Source: Callipepla californica brunnescens (taxonomy: Eukaryota > Chordata > Aves > Galliformes > Odontophoridae). Taken from it: a DNA stretch of 64,000 nucleotides. The stretch lies in assembly GCA_023055505.1 (NCBI GenBank), contig JALIRH010000049.1:3224001-3288000 (forward strand), given 5' to 3'. Shown one piece after another: positions 24,082 through 34,617 of this stretch. The stretch's first letter is position 1; each line of letters starts with the position of its first letter. A program made the translations under genes and the position numbers. The notes below the pieces were generated by a model, which had not been told where the DNA came from, made no database searches, and saw only the letters and a program-made list of their open reading frames with translations.

Positions 24082-27000
24082 GATTACTATGGTCCCATTG
24101 ATTCCTACGGCCCCAATGAGTTCTATGGCCCCATTGATTCCTATGGCCCCATTGATTCCTATGGTCCCATTGATCGCTGCGGCCCCATTGATCCCTAAGG
24201 CCACATTGATTCCTATGGTCCAATTGATCCCTATGGCCCCATTGATTCCTATGGCCCCATTGATTCCTATGGTCCCTTTGATTCCTATGGCTCCATCGCT
24301 CCCTATGGCCCCATTGAGTTCTATGGCCCCATTAATCGCTATGGCCCCATTGATTCCTATGGCGCCATTGATTCCTGTGGCCCCATTGATCCCTATGGCC
24401 CCAGTGACTCCTATGGCCCCACTGATTCCTATGGCCCCATTGATCCCTATGGCACCACTGATTTCTTTGGTTCCATTGATCCCTATGACCACATTGATTC
24501 CTATGGCCCCATTGATTCCTATGGTCCCATTGATCCCTATGGCCCCATTGAGTTCTATGGCCCCATTGATCCATATGGCCCCACTGATCCCTATGGCACC
24601 ATTGATCCCTACGGCCCCATTGATTACTATGGCCCCACTGAGTTCTCTGGTCCCACTGATTCCTATGGCCTCATTGATTCCTATGGCCCCTTTGATTCAT
24701 ACGGCCCTATTGAGTTCTATGGCCACATTGAGTTCTATGGCTCCATTGATTCCTATAACCCCATTGATTTTTATGGTCCCATTGATTCCTATGGCCCCAA
24801 TGATTCCTGTGGCCCCATTGATCCCTATGGCCCCACTGAGTTCTATGGCCCCACTGATTCATATGGGCCCATTGATTCCTATGGCTCCATTGATCCCTCT
24901 GGTCCCATTGAGTTCTATGGCTCCATTGATTATAACGGCCCCATTGAGTTCTATGGTCCCATTGATCCCTACGGTTCCATTGAGTTCTAAGGCCCCATAG
25001 ATCCCTATTGCCCCATAGATCCCTATTGCCCCACTGCTCCCTATGGACCTATTGATCCCTATTGCCCCACTGATCCCTCTGGTCCCATTGATCCCTATGG
25101 CCCCATTGATCTCTATGGTCCCATTGATCCCTATGGCCCCATTCAGTTCTATGGCCGCATTGATTCCTATGGTCCCATTGATCCCTATGGCCCCATTGAT
25201 TCCTAGGCTCCCATTGGTCCCTATGGCCCCATTGATCCCTAAGGCCCCATTGAGTTCTCTGGCACCATTGATCCCTATGGCCCCATTGATCCCTATGGCC
25301 CCATTGATTCCTAGGCTCCCATTGATCCCTATGGCCCCATTGATCCGTATGGCCCCATTGATTCTTGTGGCCACATTGGTCCCTATGGCTCCATTGATCG
25401 CTGTGCCCCCATTGATTCCTATGGCCCCATTGATTCCTATGGCCCCATTGATTCCTAAGGCCCCATTGATCCCTAAGGCCCCATTGATTCCTATGTCCAC
25501 ATTGAGTTCTGTGGCCCCATTGATTCCTATGGCCCCACTGTGTTCTATGGCTCCATTGACTCCGATGGTACCATTGATCCCTATGGCCCCATCGATCCCT
25601 ATGGCCCCATTAATCCCTATGGCCTTATTGATTCCTATGGCCCCACTGACTGCAACGGCCCAATTGATCCCTATGGCCCCATTGATCCGTATGGCCCCAC
25701 TGATTCCTATGGCCCCATTGATCCCTATGGCCCCATTGATTCCTATGGCCCCATTGATTCCTATGGTCCCATTGATCCCTATGGCCCCATTGAGTTCTAT
25801 GGCCCCACTGATTCCTATGGTCCCATTGCTCCCTATGGTCCCATTGAGTTCTATGGCCCCATTGATTCCTATGGCCCCATTGATTCCTATGGTCCCATTG
25901 ATCGCTGCGGCCCCATTGATCCCTAAGGCCACATTGATTCCTATGGTCCAATTGATCCCTATGGCCCCATTGATTCCTATGGCCCCATTGATTCCTATGG
26001 TCCCTTTGATTCCTATGGCTCCATTGCTGCCTAAGGCCCCATTGAGTTCTATGGCCCCATTAATCGCTATGGCCCCATTGATTCCTATGGCGCCATTGAT
26101 TCCTGTGGCCCCATTGATCCCTATGGCCCCAGTGACTCCTATGGCCCCACTGATTCCTATGGCCCCATTGATCCCTATGGCACCACTGATTTCTTTGGTT
26201 CCATTGATCCCTATGACCACATTGATTCCTATGGCCCCATTGATTCCTATGGTCCCATTGATCCCTATGGCCCCATTGAGTTCTATGGCCCCATTGATCC
26301 ATATGGCCCCATTGATCCCTATGGCACCATTGATCCCTACGGCCCCATTGATTACTATGGCCCCACTGAGTTCTCTGGTCCCACTGATTCCTATGGCCTC
26401 ATTGATTCCTATGGCCCCTTTGATTCATACGGCCCTATTGAGTTCTATGGCCACATTGAGTTCTATGGCTCCATTGATTCCTATAACCCCATTGATTTTT
26501 ATGGTCCCATTGATTCCTATGGCCCCAATGATTCCTGTGGCCCCATTGATCCCTATGGCCTCACTGAGTTCTATGGCCCCACTGATTCATATGGGCCCAT
26601 TGATTCCTATGGCTCCATTGATCCCTCTGGTCCCATTGAGTTCTATGGCTCCATTGATTATAACGGCCCCATTGAGTTCTATGGTCCCATTGATCCCTAC
26701 GGTTCCATTGAGTTCTAAGGCCCCATAGATCCCTATTGCCCCATAGATCCCTATTGCCCCACTGCTCCCTATGGCCCTATTGATCCCTATTGCCCCACTG
26801 ATCCCTCTGGTCCCATTGATCCCTATGGCCCCATTGATCTCTATGGTCCCATTGATCCCTATGGCCCCATTCAGTTCTATGGCCGCATTGATTCCTATGG
26901 TCCCATTGATCCCTATGGCACCATTGATTCCTAGGCTCCCATTGGTCCCTATGGCCCCATTGATCCCTAAGGCCCCATTGAGTTCTCTGGCACCATTGAT

Positions 27001-27537
27001 CCCTATGGCCCCATTGATCCCTATGGCCCCATTGATTCCTAGGCTCCCATTGATCCCTATGGCCCCATTGATCCGTATGGCCCCATTGATTCTTGTGGCC
27101 ACATTGGTCCCTATGGCTCCATTGATCGCTGTGCCCCCATTGATTCCTATGGCCCCATTGATTCCTATGGCCCCATTGATTCCTAAGGCCCCATTGATCC
27201 CTAAGGCCCCATTGATTCCTATGTCCACATTGAGTTCTGTGGCCCCATTGATTCCTATGGCCCCATTGAGTTCTATGGCTCCATTGACTCCTATGGTACC
27301 ATTGATCCCTATGGCCCCATCGATCCCTATGGCCCCATTAATCCCTATGGCCTTATTGATTCCTATGGCCCCACTGACTGCAACGGCCCAATTGATCCCT
27401 ATGGCCCCATTGATCCGTATGGCCCCACTGATTCCTATGGCCCCATTGATCCCTATGGCCCCATTGATTCCTATGGCCCCATTGATTCCTATGGTCCCAT
27501 TGATCCCTATGGCCCCATTGAGTTCTATGGCCCCACT
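24082..27537 (+). repeat. 1728-bp higher-order repeat, two copies
   Basis: The segment starting at 24082 is repeated at 25810 with an exact offset of 1728 bp (96 monomers of 18 bp). For example ATTTCTTTGGTTCC is at 24461 and 26189. The copies differ at only a few positions by eye, plus a 54-bp (three-monomer) deletion in one copy near 26930. ERV-A cuts the left end of the first copy. Confidence 0.85.
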
Positions 27538-28138
27538 GATTCCTATGGTCCCATTGCTCCCTATGGCCCCATTGATCCCTATGGCCCCATTGAGTTCTAT
27601 GGCCCCATGGATCCCTATGGCCCCATGGATCCCTATGGCCCATTGATCACTATTGCCCCATGGATTCCTATGGCTTCATTGATTCCTATGGTCCCATCGA
27701 TCTCTATTGCCTCATTGATACCTATGTCGCAATTGATCCCTATGGCTCCATTGATCCCTATGGCCCCATTGATTTTCTATGGCTCCATTGATTCCTATGG
27801 CCCCATTGCGTTCTATGTCCCCATTGATTCCTATGGCCTTATTGATTTTTATGGCCCCATTGAGTTCTATGGCCACATTGATTCCTATGGCCCCATTGAG
27901 TTCTATGGCACATTTGATCCCTATGGCCCCATTGATCCCTATGGCCCCATTGATTCCTGTGGCCCCATTGATTCCTATGACCCCATTGATTCCTATGGCC
28001 CCTTTGAGTTCTATGGCTCCACTGATTTCTATGGCCCCATTGATCCCTATGGCCCCATTGATTCCTATGTCCCCATTGATTCCTATGGCCCCATTGAGTT
28101 TTATGGCCCCATTGATCCCTGTGGCGACATTGATCCAT
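24082..28138 (+). repeat. 18-bp satellite, block II
   Basis: Same satellite and orientation as block I, continuing directly after ERV-A. It ends abruptly at the antisense CR1 element near 28139. Confidence 0.96.
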
Positions 28139-28508
28139 AGATTCATAGATTCATGAGGTTGGAAAGGACCTAGAAGATCATCTATTCCAACCATCCTCAC
28201 ACCACTATCCCTACCAAGCAAGCAACTAAATGAAATCCCTCAGCACCTCATCTAAACGCTTCTTGAACAGCGCTAGGGACGGTGCCTCAACCCCCTCCCT
28301 AGGCAGGCCATTCCAGTGCCGGACCACTCTCTCAGAGGAAAAATTTTTCCTCAAGTCTAATCTAAATCTTCCCCGACACAACTTGTGGCCATTCCCTCTC
28401 GACCTGTCATTAGTTACCTGGGAGAAGAGGCCGACCCCCTCCTCACCACAGCCTCCCTTCAGGAAGTGGTAGAGTGCAGTGAGGTCTCCTCTAAGCCTCT
28501 TCTCCAGG
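28139..28508 (-). mobile_element. CR1 LINE, 3' end, antisense (left part)
   Basis: Antisense CR1 3' region beginning with the short ATTCATAG repeats typical of CR1 tails, followed by the conserved segment GGAAAGGACCTAGAAGATCATCTA. It is interrupted at 28508 by a solo LTR and continues at 29076. It abuts satellite on its left. Confidence 0.85.
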
Positions 28509-29075
28509 TGTCATGGTTTTATGATTTTTTGGTACTGGTATTCCACATCATAACATCATGTATTGCATTAAGAGTTAAAGAGCTAATACTCCAGCTCCAT
28601 AGATCATTGATAATTCCAGGTATACTTGTCTCAGAAGAGAAGAAGCACTACATTCCGCAGAGGACTTTGCAATGCTTTGTATTTTTACGTGTTTTCTACT
28701 CAGAGGGAACAGATAAAAACCCTCAGCGGTCACGGGACACGTTTTTTCCTTCGGGATCGACTCAGCAGTGGGTGCTCGCTGCCTTATCGCCTTCAGCGTT
28801 AGCGTAAGGCCTTCGGTTTATCGGACACTCTCTCTTGCTCATTTTATTTGATTCATTAGCCTCAATTCCAATTACATTGTATTATATTGTGTTATTTTGC
28901 TTTCTAATATCTTATTTAGTAAATTAGTTTTCCTCCTCAGATCGTTGCCGCTGTTTTGTTTCTAGGCCCATCTCCCTTTTCCCTTTTCCTTGCCCTTTCC
29001 TGGGGCGTGGGTCCGTGGGTCCCCCGCACCAGTCGTCGCGGAACCGGGCCGATCCAGCCTGGTAAACCGTTGACA
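28509..29075 (+). repeat. Solo LTR of the ERV-A family in CR1
   Basis: 567-bp LTR from TGTCATGG to TTGACA, closest to the ERV-A 3' LTR. It is flanked by CCAGG and ACAGG, a five-base target duplication with one change, inside the CR1 sequence. It is the product of LTR-LTR recombination. Confidence 0.9.
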
Positions 29076-29705
29076 ACAGGCTAAAAAATCCCAGCTCCCT
29101 CAGCCGCTCCTGGTCACGCTTGTGCTCCAGACCCCTCACAGCTTTGTCGCCCTTCTCTGAACACGCTCCAGGGCCTCGATCTCTCTCTTGTAGTGAGGGG
29201 CCCAACACTGAACACAGTACTCGAGGTACAGGGGATGATCCCCTCCCTGCTCCTGCTGGCCACGCTGTTCCTAATCCAGGCCAGGATGCCGTTGGCCTTC
29301 TTGGCTACCTGGGCACACTGCCGGCTCACGTTGGGAATCAACCAACACCCCCAGGTCCTTTTCCTCTGTACACTCCTCAAGCCGTTCTGCCCCAAGCCTA
29401 TAGCATTGCATGGGGTTATTGTGGCCAAATACAGCACCCGGCACTTGGCCTTATTGAACCTCATCCCATTGAGCTCAGCCCAACTGTCTAGCCTCTCCAG
29501 ATCCCGCTGAAGGGCCTCCCTACCCTCAGGCACATCCACACATCCTCCCAACTCGGTGTCATCCGCAAACTTACTGAGGGTGCACTCAATCCCCTCATCC
29601 AGGTCATCAATAAAGAGATTAAACAGTATGGGCCCCAATACCGACCCTTGGGGGACACCACTCGTGACAGGACGCCAGCTGGACTTAACACCGTTCGCCA
29701 CCACG
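29076..29705 (-). pseudogene. CR1 reverse transcriptase fragment (right part)
   Basis: Continuation of the antisense CR1. In reverse it encodes the C-terminal half of the LINE reverse transcriptase, with [17 protein letters not shown] and the catalytic block FADDTELGG, then frameshifts toward its 3' end. It is 5'-truncated, as most CR1 copies are, and lacks the endonuclease. With 28139-28508 it forms one insertion split by the solo LTR. Confidence 0.88.
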
Positions 29706-29840
29706 ACAGTATAAAGATATATATCTTTACACAAATATACAAATTTAGATTTTTTTTATATAAATATATAAATTTATCTTTTTATATGAATACATAAATT
29801 TATCTTTTGATGTAAATATATAAAAGTATACTTCTCAAAA
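29706..29840. repeat. AT-rich imperfect minisatellite
   Basis: Repeats of about 30 bp built from ATATAAATTTATCTTT-like units lie at the 5' truncation end of the CR1. No gene. Confidence 0.6.
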
Positions 29841-30101
29841 GAGCTGTCAGGCTCCAGAACGTGCGGCCCGGGGAGGTGTTGCAGACACCGACCCTGGGGC
29901 TGTGAAGGAGCGTTTCGCCCTCGCGCTGAGGGCCACGGTTCAGTAGAACTGCTGGGGACGGCGTGACCTCGTAGGTTGGGTTCTCCAAACGCTGCTGCCA
30001 ATTGCCCAGCCCTCCAGTTTGGCGAGATCTCTCAGCAGGACGTCCTAAGGGAGTCAGGAGCTCACCCCAAATCCGTGCGATCCGCAAACCTGCTCAGTGT
30101 G
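29841..30101. other. Unclassified sequence, possibly decayed CR1
   Basis: No open frame of interest. The end (ATCCGCAAACCTGCTCAGTGTG) resembles the antisense CR1 segment also seen near 29565, and this match resumes after the solo LTR at 30647. Confidence 0.35.
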
Positions 30102-30646
30102 TGCCACGGTTTTATGATTTTGGGGCATTGGTATTCCACATCATAACATCATGGAGTGCATGAAGAGTCAAAGAGTCAGGGCTCCAGCTCCGCGGATCAT
30201 CAGTAGTTATGGGTGTACCTGTCCCAGAAGAGAACTCCATTCCCCAGAGCACTGTGCGATGCTTTGTATTTTTACGTATTTTCTGCTCAGAGGAAAAGAT
30301 ATCAACTGCTCGTGTGTCACGGGACGCTCTCTTTCCTTCGGGATCACTCGGCAGTGGGTGCTCGCTGCCGTATCGCCTTCAGCGTTAGCGTAAGGCCTTC
30401 GGTTTATCAGACACTCTCTTGCTCATTTTATTTGATTCATTAGCCTCAATTCCAATTAGATCGTATTAGATTGTGTCATTTTGCTGCCTGAGATCTTATT
30501 TAGTGAATTAGCCTTCCTCCTCAGATCGTTGCCGCTGCTTTGTTCCTAGGCCCATCTCCCTTTTCCCTTTCCCCTTTCCTGGACTGTGGGTCCCCCACAC
30601 CAATGGTCGCGGAACCGTGCCGACCCATTCCGGTAAACTGTTGACA
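30102..30646 (+). repeat. Second solo LTR, ERV-A family, older
   Basis: 545-bp LTR from TGCCACGG to TTGACA, clearly related to the ERV-A LTR but more diverged, with several small deletions. Flanks GTGTG and GCGTG are a five-base target duplication with one change. Confidence 0.88.
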
Positions 30647-31164
30647 GCGTGCCTTCAGGTCCCGCACCCAGGTCAATTATGAAAGCATTACGAACCACTG
30701 GCCGTGAGATTTCTGTTCTCCCACGGCTAGCTGCCGTCGCAAGGCCGGCCCAGCTCCGTGCTTCGTTAGCGCCAGGGACTTGCTGGAGCAGATCATTGGA
30801 AGCCACGGTTACAGGTTGACAAAGAACTGTAATGGTGGCTGTGATGCTGAGAAATCCCTTCTTTGTCTCACGAAGCAGAAAGGCCATGCCCTGATCCCCG
30901 GAGCCATGGAGGGGAGATCCTGTCCCTCATGCTGGCACAGGGCCCTTCCTGGGGCATTGAGATCGAGGTTTGTGTGATGTCAAATGAGAGACAAGGGAAC
31001 AGCAGCACTCTGCGTGGGGTGCAAGATATTGCGAGGCCCAAGTCCCACGTGGGCAATGTGTCTCATCATAGGATTTGGATGTGAGAAGGGCCCAGTCTGA
31101 ACAAGCACTCAATCACAATGGAACTTTGAACTTCAGATCTCTCAGGCCCAAGGTGGAGGGATGT
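30647..31164. other. Unique sequence, no gene seen
   Basis: The first 50 or so bases continue the decayed CR1-like match broken by the solo LTR. The rest holds no feature I can support. Confidence 0.4.
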
Positions 31165-31490
31165 ATGGGAACTGCTGAATCACGGCCTGAACCACTGATG
31201 GATCACCTGAGGCACTGGGTCAGCTGCAGGGGCACAACTGAGTGTGATTGGAAGGGGTGCAGTTTGACTCCACCTCTCCCAGACCCCATTGAAGGGCTGA
31301 CCACCAGCAGGGAAGGATCTCTGGTTGGAGATCCCTCCCTGGTGGAGTTATCGGCAAGCCTCAACCATCACCAAGGTGAGCCAATCTCTTCTGCTATTTG
31401 TTTGTATACCATCTACTTAAAGCCTACCGAAAATATACCACCTTTTGCACCATTTCCTTGAGTGCTTTCCTCGGGGTTATTTGACCTACA
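31165..31490 (+). repeat. Dispersed repeat R, copy 1
   Basis: About 326 bp similar along its length to 37619-37963, sharing GGATCACCTGAGGCA, CAGACCCCATTGAAGGGCTG and a terminal TTATTTG(A/C)CCTACA. Family not recognised; it could be an old LTR or a non-coding transposon piece. Confidence 0.7.
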
Positions 31491-32880
31491 GAGGTGGTTT
31501 GTTTTCCTGCTCCAGCAATTAATCGGACAGGCCTCGGTGCCCCGATCCTTTAAAAAAAAAAAACCTCCAATCTTTCAAACTTTGCGTGGACCGCTCCTCA
31601 TCTTTCTGCATCACTTAGAGAAAAAGAAGAAGTCATTCTCTTTACGGGATTACTGTCACCATATTAAGAATCCTTTCCATCTCACACGTGCGGAAGAGCT
31701 CCTTCACCTCCTTGAATACTTTTAGCCCTCCTTTTGATGCCTAATTAAGTTGTAATCAGTCCTTTGCAGCATTGCATCTCTCACTTTGTCATCCTGTGAT
31801 GCATGAGGGCAGCTGAGCCTTATGGTTTTAGGTAAGCGAGAAACAGTTCTTGTCGTTAAGGGCACGCTTTTCTTTCACACTTTGAAATGCCGTTTCTCAG
31901 TCCTTAAAAGCATTCCCTTCTTCACCGACCGTGGCTTGTGAAGAAGGAAAGTCAGCTTTAGGATGTTTGGGATTTTGTTTTTAGGCCACACTGATCGACT
32001 CGGCGCTTCTTAGGAATTACCCATTTATTACTTAGCCAGAAATTGACGACAGGAAAATGCTTAGCGGGTATGCCAGGTTTGGCACACCCGGATCAGAAAT
32101 CCCAAAACCTGCACGATTTCTGACTTCTTCGTGTTTGATGCACCGTTACCTCTGCCAAACGAAGGCAAGACGCTGAGTTATGAGACGACGGTAAATGTGA
32201 CGTGCCAGGAACGCGTTACAAAGAGAACAGTTCCGTGGTAAAACAGTGAAGGAAGGATAACCACGCAATGGCCCCAACATCTTGTTTGTTGGAACTGCTG
32301 CTCCGTTGAGCTGCCAGGTGCCTATTTTGAAGGCATGTGGTTTGGCTAATATTTCACAATTGCACATATTTTTTTTTCATGTTATCCTGTATAGGATGTA
32401 TACGTTGTCTGCATGCATATGCAGGACATCCCAGAATACACAGCTGCTGTGTCGCAACAGCTCAGTGCTCTCTGCTGCTGACCAACAGTGCTTTATCACA
32501 GCGATCTCCTATGTACACACAGTGATATAAAATACCTAACGCCACACATGAAACACCAGCTTTTTCACAAGTGTTTACCGCACAGAAAAAAGAAAAAAAC
32601 AAAAACAAATGCATGCCAGCAGTGAACGCTCACAATGGCAAGCTGAACTGTTCGTCATCCCTTGGTCTGCACCTCAGGCGGAATCTCCTGGAGTTGCGTC
32701 TGAGTGCTTTTGAAGACCGGCACGCCTTTGCAGACAAGCTGAGGTACGGCTGTAAGGCCTGTGGGAAGAGGAGCTGGGAGCAATGGGTGCTCTCTAGGGG
32801 ACAAGGGGAGGGCCGGGGTCCATCACCTTAGCCAGCACCGGGGCAGCCAGGGGCACCGGAGCAGCCACAGGGGCCCATCT
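31491..32880. other. Unique sequence, no gene seen
   Basis: Contains an A-run at about 31550 and several short open frames without domain signal. Nothing else recognised. Confidence 0.4.
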
Positions 32881-33016
32881 CTAGCGCTGTTCAAGAAGCA
32901 TTTAGATGAGGTGCTAAGGGATTGGATTGAGTAGTTTGGTGGGTAGGGATGGTGGTAGGAGGACGGTTGGACTAGATGATCTTGTAGGTCCTTTCCAACC
33001 TCATGAATCTATGAAA
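32881..33016 (+). mobile_element. CR1 3' end fragment, sense
   Basis: Runs from CTGTTCAAGAAGCATTTAG to TGGACTAGATGATCTTGTAG and ends with ATGAATCTATGAAA, the short tail repeats of CR1. Only the 3' end is present. Confidence 0.85.
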
Positions 33017-33419
33017 TTGGTCCACTGGGTGAACTCAGTGGCCCCATAGCCAGGCAGGACTGTGTGGAGCTGGAGCCCAGCCTGGCTGCAGCCTCACTAA
33101 AGCAGGAGCTGATGGTCCTGGTATGAGGAGGGGCCTGATCAGCTCCAGGATACCCAAGTGGGTCAGGCCGAGCGGTTTGAGTCCTCAGGCCCTGACATTA
33201 TCTCACCGAGAGGACACAATAAAATAATGCGCGGGGTTGTTCATGTGCTTTGCAGGTATTGAGATCTGTCTGAAAAATTGGTTTATATTGGTTTATACAG
33301 TCAGCAGTCAGTTCCATATGTGCAGCTTTGCACATATACATACCACATTACTGAGATGTCGATGACATCTGAGCACCACAGCAAAATCAGTCCCTGCCAA
33401 TGACCGATATAACAGCTAA
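33017..33419. other. Unique sequence, no gene seen
   Basis: No coding or structural feature recognised between the CR1 tail and the pyrimidine tract. Confidence 0.4.
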
Positions 33420-33530
33420 GTTTCCTTTCCCCTTTTTTTCCTTCCTTTCCCCTTTTTTTTCCCTTCCTTTCCCCCCTTTTTCCTTCCTTCCTTTCCCCCC
33501 TTTTTCCTTCCCTTCCCCTTCCCTTCTGCA
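33420..33530. repeat. Polypyrimidine tract
   Basis: Almost pure C/T on the plus strand, in irregular units of CCTTTCCCC, TTTTTT and CCTTCC. The open frames on the other strand (Gly-Lys-rich) are a by-product. Confidence 0.8.
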
Positions 33531-34497
33531 AATGTAGATTGCGTCCTCCTGCTGTGCCTGTTGTCTCCCCCAATCTTGTTGTTCCCCCTGAACCCCGACC
33601 ATAACATTTTGTTATTCCCCTCAACCCCAAACTACTTTATAACATGTTTTTGTTTCATGGAATTTTCTGGGCCCCGATGATGCATGTGCATCAGGACCGG
33701 GGGGAGGTGGGAAGCCCTCATCCTGCTGCGCATGCTGATCCCAACCCCCGTGGACCGGAGCAGCGGACGGCGTGGACTTCATCTCTGGTATAATCAACAA
33801 AGGATCACACCTCGATACTGATCTGAATCCACGTTGCTGTCTTTGCCTTGAGAACCCTAATTCTGGCTATTGTTCTGACATTCATTTTTTGTCCTTGTAG
33901 ATGTTTGCCGTGGAAACGTTTGCTGCGTCTCTCTACTGATCCGTCCGGGCCTCAAACTACTTTGTGCCAACACAAAGCGTAGGAGAGCTGCATCTCCTTC
34001 CCTCCTGAGTGCAGCCTTCATCCTCCAGCGCCTTTCTCCTGACACCCTCATTTCCAGCAGGCAAGGAATCAAGAGTGCCCTCGTTTGCTGCATGTCCCAG
34101 CTCCCCTCCCAGCTTCGGCAGTGCCTCCCAGCCCACCAAACCTGGCCGTCCCCACCGTGCCCCGTGCCGCCGCTGAGTCCCTTCCAGTCTATGCCGACCT
34201 CAGCTGAAATACAGAGCAGGGAGAGAGCCTCAGGAAGATCCGGGCCAAGAGATGTGTGGGAGAAGTCCAGTTGTCATGGGGAGGTGAAGGGGTGGGAAAA
34301 GATCCCAATTTCTAAGTGACAAACTGAGATGTTGTGGTGGAAGAAGCTGTGTGCTTGGCTGTGGAAGAGCACAGCCACTCAGGAACCAACTGAACGATGT
34401 CCCTCCGGCATTTCACCCCTTTTAACTTCGCCTGCTGTAACCAAACTTTTACTTTTCTACCTCTCCTCCAAAACAACAACAAAAAATGACAACTCAC
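33531..34497. other. Unique sequence; possible decayed LTR to 33880
   Basis: The stretch ending TATTGTTCTGACA at 33880 has the look of a retroviral U5 end, but I find no partner copy, target duplication or primer site, so this is weak. The remainder shows nothing. Confidence 0.25.
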
Positions 34498-34617
34498 TTG
34501 TTTCTCTCGCGCCACGATCTTCCTGTCCTGTTCATGGATCTGATCGTTCTTCAATTCCAGAACGTGTCTGAAGCTCCTCAGATTTTCTTCTAAGGGCAGA
34601 TACGGAGCTTTTGCCAT
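34498..34617 (-). CDS. Candidate coiled-coil exon, MTUS/CCDC69-like
   Basis: A 120-bp, 40-codon open segment on the minus strand with a splice acceptor (TTTCCTAG) just before 34617 and a GTGAGT donor at 34497-34492, both in phase 0. It encodes a charged heptad-like stretch with HVLELKNDQIHEQDRKI. This resembles, from memory, the conserved C-terminal coiled coil of the MTUS1/MTUS2/CCDC69 microtubule-associated family. I could not find neighbouring exons in the window, so it may be one exon of a long-intron gene or an isolated relic. Confidence 0.42.

Noticed and set aside
33301..33630. 109-codon reverse frame rich in Gly, Lys and Arg
   Set aside because: Created by the polypyrimidine tract.
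33641..33880. Possible decayed solo LTR
   Set aside because: Only a CTGACA-like end; no second copy, target duplication or clear start, so not called as an element.
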